Positions 58,813 through 64,000 of a stretch of 64,000 nucleotides of DNA are shown here, piece after piece. Each line of letters opens with the position of its first letter. Position 1 is the stretch's first letter. Under the pieces are notes generated by a model. That model saw nothing but the letters and a program-made list of their open reading frames with translations, was not told where the DNA came from and made no database searches. Origin of the DNA: Pseudophaeobacter profundi (GTDB lineage: Bacteria > Pseudomonadota > Alphaproteobacteria > Rhodobacterales > Rhodobacteraceae). The position numbers were made by a program, and so were the translations under genes. The stretch is from NCBI RefSeq assembly GCF_029697505.1, contig NZ_JARJEF010000006.1, positions 124,001-188,000 of the forward strand, in the 5' to 3' direction.

Positions 58813-59739
58813 CTAGCGGCAGTAGGACCCACTGCGATAGCTGGCCACATCAAGGTGGAAATGATCCCGGTGATGGCGATCAGATTCGGGGCCCAGAACG
58901 GTGCCAAAGGGACCACAGGCCGCTTTCCACATCTTGCGCATCGGTTTGCGGGTGGCACGGGCGTTCCACCCTGACAGCACGCTTACCAGGGTGCCATCTT
59001 CCAGTTTGAAGCCGGAAATATCAATCGCCTTGCCGCGCCCGTGTTCCGACACTTTGGCGCCGGGGCGATTGTTGCGGGTGCGGCAGGCGTAGTGCGCCGC
59101 CACCCGCAGGCTGACCACCCGATTGCGGCGACCAAAGGCCTTTTCCACATCCTTTGAAACCCATCGTTTCAGCGCCGCAGCGGTTTCGCAGGTCATCACT
59201 GAACTCTGGCTCAGCGTGACCCCGGCGACAGAGGTCACCCGCACCGCATCCGCGGCCCCACAGCCGGGCATGGTGCCGACCACTGCGCCAATCTCTTTGC
59301 CCTGAATATCAATATCACCGCAGACAGAGCCCTGACGCAGACGGCGGCGTTTGAACAGGGCCTGTTGCGCAATGCCATCCGGGCGGACTAGCGGCACCAA
59401 GGACTGATCCAGAAGCGACGCATCCAGATCCGCAGGCCGCGCCGCCACCGCGAGGAGCTGGGCTGATACCGGGCGCAATTGGGGCCGCAGCCCGGATGAA
59501 GGGCTGGCCACGCGGCTTGATCCCGCACCGGTGGCGACTGCTGCCACCACATCGGCACGCGCAACCGCCCCATCTGATGCCACGGTCGCTGCCACGGCCG
59601 GTGCCGGGCTGGGGCGCAGGATCGGACGCAGCGATGTTTCAGGCGCGTCGGCCTGAACGGCCAGACTGCTGGCGGGCAGAAGGCAGGTCACAGTGGCCAG
59701 CGCCACCGCCCAGCCCCGGAGCTGTTCCCCGCCGATCAC
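58813..59739 (-). CDS. Extensin-like C-terminal domain protein
   Basis: A 308-residue exported protein: signal peptide (about 1-30), a Pro/Ala-rich low-complexity linker to about 115, then the extensin-like domain (PF06904 type) with five or more Cys (GSVCGDI, PGCGAADAV, VMTCETAAALKRW, HYACRTRNN, YCR end) and SEHGRGKAIDISGFKL and HRDHFHLDV, a His/Asp arrangement like LAS-type peptidoglycan peptidases. A wall-processing role is plausible but not shown. It overlaps tyrA by 4 bp. Confidence 0.9.
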   Translation of the reverse strand: MIGGEQLRGWAVALATVTCLLPASSLAVQADAPETSLRPILRPSPAPAVAATVASDGAVARADVVAAVATGAGSSRVASPSSGLRPQLRPVSAQLLAVAARPADLDASLLDQSLVPLVRPDGIAQQALFKRRRLRQGSVCGDIDIQGKEIGAVVGTMPGCGAADAVRVTSVAGVTLSQSSVMTCETAAALKRWVSKDVEKAFGRRNRVVSLRVAAHYACRTRNNRPGAKVSEHGRGKAIDISGFKLEDGTLVSVLSGWNARATRKPMRKMWKAACGPFGTVLGPESDRHHRDHFHLDVASYRSGSYCR

Positions 59740-60656
59740 GGCTTGTTGCCCCGGCCAAAGTCAGGCGCGGCTGTATCCTGGCCCGCCTCGATGATACCGC
59801 GCCGGATCGCCCGCGTGCGGGTGAAATAGTCGTGCAGATGGTCGCCGTCTCCGGTCCGGATGGCGCGTTGCAGTGCAAACAGTTCTTCGGTAAAGCGCCC
59901 GAGGATTTCCAGCGTTGCCTCTTTGTTGGTCAAAAAGACATCGCGCCACATGGTTGGATCCGAAGCAGCGATGCGGGTGAAATCCCGAAAGCCGGCTGCC
60001 GAATACTTGATCACTTCGCTATCGGTCACCCGGCGCAGATCATCCGCAACCCCTACCATCGTATAGGCAATCAAATGCGGCGCGTGGCTGGTGACAGCCA
60101 GTACCAAATCATGATGGTCCGCCTCCATTTCATCGACATTGGCGCCCATGCCTTCCCACAGGGCGCGCAGCTGTGCCACCGCTGCGGGGTCGCTGCCATC
60201 AACCGGAACAAGCAGGCTCCAGCGGTTGTCGAACAGTTCAGCAAAGCCGGATTCCGGGCCGGAATGTTCGGTGCCCGCCAGCGGGTGGGCTGGCACAAAA
60301 TGAACCCCCTCGGGAATATGCGGTGTCACCACCTCTATCACATGCCCCTTGACCGACCCCACATCCGAAACCGTCGCGCCGGGTTTCAGATGCGGACCAA
60401 TTTCAGCCATGACTGGCCCCATGGCCCCCACCGGCACACAAAGCACCACCAGATCGGCACCTTCGACCGCCTCGATGGCACTGTCGCAGATGCGATCACA
60501 CAGGCCAATGCGACGGGCGGTTTCACGGGTTTGCGCACTGCGGGCAAACCCCGTGACCTCGCCTGCCAAACCGGCGCGCTTCATGGCCCAGAACATCGAA
60601 GACGCAATCAGCCCCAAGCCAATCAGGGCGACACGGTTGTAAACGACATTGCTCAT
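59736..60656 (-). CDS. Prephenate/arogenate dehydrogenase
   Basis: A 306-residue TyrA-type enzyme for tyrosine synthesis. Rossmann motif [37 protein letters not shown] and the catalytic-His region [13 protein letters not shown] are standard. Whether it uses prephenate or cyclohexadienyl substrates generally cannot be told. It overlaps hisC by 4 bp (ATGA) and the extensin-like gene by 4 bp, an arrangement with hisC known from other alphaproteobacteria. Confidence 0.94.
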   Translation of the reverse strand: MSNVVYNRVALIGLGLIASSMFWAMKRAGLAGEVTGFARSAQTRETARRIGLCDRICDSAIEAVEGADLVVLCVPVGAMGPVMAEIGPHLKPGATVSDVGSVKGHVIEVVTPHIPEGVHFVPAHPLAGTEHSGPESGFAELFDNRWSLLVPVDGSDPAAVAQLRALWEGMGANVDEMEADHHDLVLAVTSHAPHLIAYTMVGVADDLRRVTDSEVIKYSAAGFRDFTRIAASDPTMWRDVFLTNKEATLEILGRFTEELFALQRAIRTGDGDHLHDYFTRTRAIRRGIIEAGQDTAAPDFGRGNKP

Positions 60657-61744
60657 ACGGCACCTTGCTTTGCTTTGAAGTCTCGGATCGCAGCAACCAG
60701 GCGGCGGCAGGCCGCCTCGTCTCCGACGGTTATACGCAGGGCATTGGGCAGGTTATATCCAGCCACCCGGCGCACAATCAGCCCCTGTTGTTGCAGATAG
60801 AGATCGCAGGCCTCGGCCTCGGCCTGATCGGCAAACCGTGCCAGAATGAAATTGGTACAAGAGGTATCCGACGCCACGCCCAGCTCTGCCAGCTCGCGTG
60901 CCAACCAGCTGCGCCATTGGGCATTTTCCTGTCGGCAGCGCTCCAGGTAGTCCCGGTCGCGCACTGCCGCTTCGGCCCCGGCCAGCGCCGTGGCGGAGAC
61001 ATTGAACGGCCCGCGCACCCGGTTTAGCACATCAATGATAGGCGCCGGGCCATAGCCCCAACCAATGCGTGCCCCGCCAAGACCGTAGATCTTGGAAAAC
61101 GTACGGGTCATGAAGATATTGTCGCGCGCCGCGATCAAATCCGCCCCGGCATCAAAGCCTTCGACATATTCCGCATAGGCCCCATCCAGCACCAAGAGCA
61201 CCCCCTTGGGCAGGCCATCGGCCAGACGCGCAACCTCGGCCGCCGAAATCATCGTGCCGGTCGGATTGTTCGGATTGGCGATAAAGACCAGCTTGGTGCG
61301 GTCGCTACAGCCCGCAAGCAGCGCATCCACATCGGTGACACGCTCGCGTTCCTTGACCTCGACCGGGGTGGCCCCTGCGGCCAGTGCGCTGATACGATAC
61401 ATGGCAAACCCGTGCTCCGTATAGAGCACCTCATCCCCCGGCCCGGCATAACACTGGCACAGGAAGGCGATGATTTCGTCACTGCCGGCACCACAGATAA
61501 TCTGCTCTGGGTTCAACCCCTCGACCGCTCCAATCGCCTGACGCAGCGCCCTGTGGTCAGAGCTGGGGTAGCGATGCATATCCGCCGCGGCCTCTTGCAT
61601 GGCTGTAATCGCAAGCGGGCTGGGCCCCAGTGGGTTTTCATTGGAGGAGAGCTTGATTGCGTTGCTCACCCCCGCCACATGGGCCGCGCCGCCCTGATAG
61701 AGGGCGATATCCATAATACCTGGCTGCGGCGTGATCTGGGTCAT
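60653..61744 (-). CDS. hisC: Histidinol-phosphate aminotransferase
   Basis: A 363-residue fold-type I PLP aminotransferase. It has [15 protein letters not shown], the substrate-binding NPNNPTGT, the PLP Lys in [17 protein letters not shown] and the C-terminal LRITVGDEA. It acts in histidine synthesis and, given the downstream tyrA, probably also in aromatic transamination. ATG at 61744 with a strong AAGGAG seven to eight bases upstream. Confidence 0.95.
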   Translation of the reverse strand: MTQITPQPGIMDIALYQGGAAHVAGVSNAIKLSSNENPLGPSPLAITAMQEAAADMHRYPSSDHRALRQAIGAVEGLNPEQIICGAGSDEIIAFLCQCYAGPGDEVLYTEHGFAMYRISALAAGATPVEVKERERVTDVDALLAGCSDRTKLVFIANPNNPTGTMISAAEVARLADGLPKGVLLVLDGAYAEYVEGFDAGADLIAARDNIFMTRTFSKIYGLGGARIGWGYGPAPIIDVLNRVRGPFNVSATALAGAEAAVRDRDYLERCRQENAQWRSWLARELAELGVASDTSCTNFILARFADQAEAEACDLYLQQQGLIVRRVAGYNLPNALRITVGDEAACRRLVAAIRDFKAKQGAV

Positions 61745-61764
61745 TGGTCTGGCTCCTTGGTTCT

Positions 61765-61780
61765 CCTCGTAATAACGAGG
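61765..61780 (-). promoter_or_regulatory. Small hairpin in the hisC leader
   Basis: CCTCGT (61765-61770), AATA, ACGAGG (61775-61780) forms a 6-bp stem with a 4-base loop just upstream of the hisC ribosome site. It could affect translation or be an operator half; no further leader elements such as a His-rich peptide are seen. Confidence 0.3.
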
Positions 61781-61929
61781 CGCAAGCCAATGGGAAAGCG
61801 GCAAGATCAACCAGAGAGCGGCACCGCCCACACAGCCTGGGTAGGACTGTGCCAAGACGCGGGGCAAAACGGCACAGCGCACGGGACAGGGCACGAAAAT
61901 TCCGTCGGCCCGCGATCACTGCGCCGGTA

Positions 61930-63585
61930 TTATCTAGCTTTGGCCCCAGCCATTTTATCCAGCTTGGCCTCGGCCTGCTTTTTCACCATCTTCGCCAGTT
62001 CTTTGCGCAGTTGGGTGTCTTTGCGCAGCGTTTCCTCCATCATCTTTTGCAAGACTTTGGCAGACTGCGTCCCATCCGAGCTTTCAAGCACCTTGTTGCC
62101 ATAGGCAACAAAGACCTTGTCCTGTACTGCCGCAGCCACATCCGCATAGATCGCAGGCCCATGTTTCTTGGAGAATTCTTCGACTACATCGGCACCATAT
62201 CTGGCGACGAGATCCTTCTTTACCATCCCATCCATGGCACTGGGCACCAGTTTCTGCGCCAGAAAACCCTGAGATTTGGAGATGTAGCTTGCACCAAAGC
62301 TGGAGACGCTTTTCATCGGCCCCGAGGCCATGATGCCGCCAGACAGGATCTTGACCACAGCATCCGTTACCTCTTTCTGGTTGGGGGCGCGGCCCTTTTC
62401 CACCAACGGCTTGAACAGCATGATCGCCTCTTTGGCGGCATTTTTGACCATTTCCTGGCCAACGCCAGTGGTCAGCATCTTTTCCATGAACTTGGTCAGC
62501 GCCTTTTGCGAAAAGGTCTGGAACATCTTTGCCGGCAATTGCGCCGCCACTTTTCCTGCGATGCCTTTCAGAAACGCACCGCCCAGCTTGCCCCCCGCCG
62601 CACCCGCCGCTCCGGCAAACAGGGTGTCCAGCACGACCTTCTTGGCAGCGCCGTCAAAGGTAACCTTGTTCCCAGCCAGGTATTCGCCATATTGCCCTGC
62701 GCTGGATTTCATCGCTTCGGTCCCGGCAGCTGCAATGGCATGGGCCCGTACCGGATCCATCCCCTTGGTTGCCATCAGACGTGCCGTGGCATAGACCTCG
62801 ATCACAGTAAAAGAGGTCTCGCGCACGATTTCCAGCGTAAAGACCGCCTTACCCGCCGTGCCGATACGGGCCTTGATGAATTTATCAAAGGCCTTTTGCC
62901 CGGAATTATAGGCCTTGGTTGCCTTGGCATCCTGTTTCTGGATCTTCTTCCAATCCGGTTTGGACTGGCTCGCCAGTGTCTTGAGAAATGAGGCTTCGGA
63001 GCGTGCATTCAAGATCGGTGTCCAGGGCGGGTCGGTATCGTCATTCAGCGTCGACATGGTGAATTCGGTAATTGCCATCATCAGGCCCTCTTCGGCCTGA
63101 CGGGTCTTTTCCACATCGTCGCAGAAATCTACCCAGGTATCGGCCTGCCCCCGCATCATATTGGCCTTTGACAGGATCTGATGCCGCAGCGCCTTTTCTG
63201 CGGCTTCAAACTCTGCCACCTCGACCTGCTTGATCTTGCCGTCTTCCTTGACCTCATAGACCGCGACCTTCTGATCCTGGGCGATCATGGCCTGCAGCTT
63301 TGCCAACCCCGCCTTCCAGGTGCGCATGCCAGGGTCGACGATGCCGTCCGGCTTCTTGAAACCAAGTGATTTTTTCTGAAAGCTGCGGATATCCTTGATC
63401 AGCCCGGCATCGCATTTCCCAGAGATCTTGATGCTGCCAAAGCCATTTGCCTTCAGCATCAAACGCACCAGTTCTACGTCGGCGGCAGCGTTTTTGACCG
63501 GTTTGAATTTCCCTTCACCCGCCTTGGCATCAGGTTTGGTAATGCGGGTGCTATCCCCAACCGGGGCTGACAACTTTATTGCCAT
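61930..63585 (-). CDS. Unrecognised 551-residue protein with a peptidoglycan-binding-like N-terminal domain
   Basis: Residues about 33-100 look like a PG_binding_1-type helical domain: DVELVRLMLKANGFG, GLIKDIRSFQKK, then DGIVDPGMRTWKAGL. The rest (about 105-551) is Lys/Ala-rich and helical. A Gly/Ala-rich hydrophobic segment at about 318-350 (LDTLFAGAAGAAGGKLGGAF and following) could insert in or associate with a membrane. No signal peptide or transmembrane anchor is seen at the N-terminus. Such a PG-binding head without Sec signal suits cargo of a contractile or other non-Sec secretion system, but no such genes, and no obvious immunity partner, are in the window. It stands alone between hisC and a desulfurase-like gene. 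GGAG precedes the ATG at 63585. Confidence 0.75.
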   Translation of the reverse strand: MAIKLSAPVGDSTRITKPDAKAGEGKFKPVKNAAADVELVRLMLKANGFGSIKISGKCDAGLIKDIRSFQKKSLGFKKPDGIVDPGMRTWKAGLAKLQAMIAQDQKVAVYEVKEDGKIKQVEVAEFEAAEKALRHQILSKANMMRGQADTWVDFCDDVEKTRQAEEGLMMAITEFTMSTLNDDTDPPWTPILNARSEASFLKTLASQSKPDWKKIQKQDAKATKAYNSGQKAFDKFIKARIGTAGKAVFTLEIVRETSFTVIEVYATARLMATKGMDPVRAHAIAAAGTEAMKSSAGQYGEYLAGNKVTFDGAAKKVVLDTLFAGAAGAAGGKLGGAFLKGIAGKVAAQLPAKMFQTFSQKALTKFMEKMLTTGVGQEMVKNAAKEAIMLFKPLVEKGRAPNQKEVTDAVVKILSGGIMASGPMKSVSSFGASYISKSQGFLAQKLVPSAMDGMVKKDLVARYGADVVEEFSKKHGPAIYADVAAAVQDKVFVAYGNKVLESSDGTQSAKVLQKMMEETLRKDTQLRKELAKMVKKQAEAKLDKMAGAKAR

Positions 63586-63680
63586 AACAAGGCTCCGAAC
63601 TAATAAACAAAGGTAACAGAGGTAAAGTCTGCCACAGGTTCAGACCCCTGTCAGGGGTGATTTGACTGCCGCTTTCCCCC

Positions 63681-64000
63681 TCAGGCGGCAAAGGGCTGAA
63701 AGCGGGCGGTCTTGGGATCGGCTTCATAGCTGGCTGCCAGTTTTTCGGCGCGCAGGGCCAAATCATTGACGCTGTCGATAATGTATTGCGCCGTTTCCTC
63801 TGTCATCAGATAGGAAAAATTAAGCCGTATCCAACCGGGTTTCTGCAATTCTCTGCCTGCCTTTAGCGCATCAAACAGCGCGGTGGATTCCGCCTCGTCG
63901 ATATCCAGCAGGCGATGGGCGTAGGGGCCTGCACAGGCACAGCCGCCACGGGCCTGGATACCATAGTGATCACTTAACATACGGGTGAACAGTTGCTGAT
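63681..64000 (-). CDS. Class V aminotransferase/cysteine desulfurase-like protein, 3' end only
   Basis: Only the last 106 codons are in the window; the frame is open to the right edge. The sequence RMLSDHYGIQARGGCACAGPYAHRLL is the C-terminal active-site loop of SufS/NifS-like PLP enzymes, with the Cys that would carry persulfide in desulfurases (GGCACAGPY). WIRLNFSYLMTEETAQYIIDS is the following helix. The PLP Lys lies outside the window. A true desulfurase and a related lyase cannot be told apart from this part. Confidence 0.85.
   Translation of the reverse strand, partial: QQLFTRMLSDHYGIQARGGCACAGPYAHRLLDIDEAESTALFDALKAGRELQKPGWIRLNFSYLMTEETAQYIIDSVNDLALRAEKLAASYEADPKTARFQPFAA

Overview
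The window is chromosomal DNA of a marine alphaproteobacterium, most likely of the Roseobacter group (Rhodobacteraceae). This rests on the high-GC coding style, the gene families (Hint-domain protein, DUF1150 beside hsp20, DUF2125, DUF2161, a single-chain sulfate adenylyltransferase/APS kinase, an F1-only atpHAGDC operon) and gene orders such as lgt-midA-pgeF and lrp/trxB. Genus was not determined. Nearly all of it reads as core genome. I see no integrase, transposase, IS, phage module, CRISPR array, rRNA or tRNA.

Layout. 1-6.5 kb: a broken lipoprotein gene, a marR-adaptor-RND efflux operon and a divergent FabH-like ketosynthase. 6.5-11.5 kb: a small HTH-like protein, a structured non-coding stretch, thymidine kinase, a D-2-hydroxyacid dehydrogenase, and ybjN-proC-csaA. 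11.5-18.2 kb: ubiK, lgt-midA-pgeF, a Hint protein, divergent lrp/trxB, rraB. 18.3-24.5 kb: a membrane cytochrome-like/ferredoxin/adenylate cyclase fusion, then a reading frame joining an EPS-type MarR domain to PAPS synthase, a GT10 glycosyltransferase and a PhzF protein. 24.6-34.9 kb: hsp20-DUF1150 behind a sigma-32-like promoter, purEK, an EamA-lipase-phnM group, groESL with CIRCE, a DUF2161 protein and a Mn-dependent pyrophosphatase. 35-42.3 kb: two tiny basic proteins, a HAD hydrolase, MaoC, ribF-ycgN-threonine aldolase, two catabolic-type enzymes, prs. 42.4-48 kb: an H-type lectin gene and atpHAGDC. 48-58.7 kb: methyltransferase, gloB, clpA, M23 peptidase, a MotAB/ZorAB-like motor pair, chaC, DUF2125. 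58.8-64 kb: extensin-like protein, tyrA-hisC, an unrecognised 551-residue protein with a peptidoglycan-binding-like N-terminus, and the 3' end of a cysteine desulfurase-like gene cut by the window edge.

Functional themes are housekeeping (ATP synthesis, purines, proline, tyrosine/histidine, flavin, PRPP), protein quality control (groESL, hsp20, clpA) and the cell envelope (lgt, M23, extensin-like, PG-anchored motor, RND pump). The best leads for something undescribed are the MarR-PAPS synthase reading frame with its upstream palindrome and neighbouring glycosyltransferase, the orphan 551-residue protein, the motor pair with a roughly 600-residue periplasmic coiled coil, the redox-type cyclase, and the structured segment upstream of tdk.
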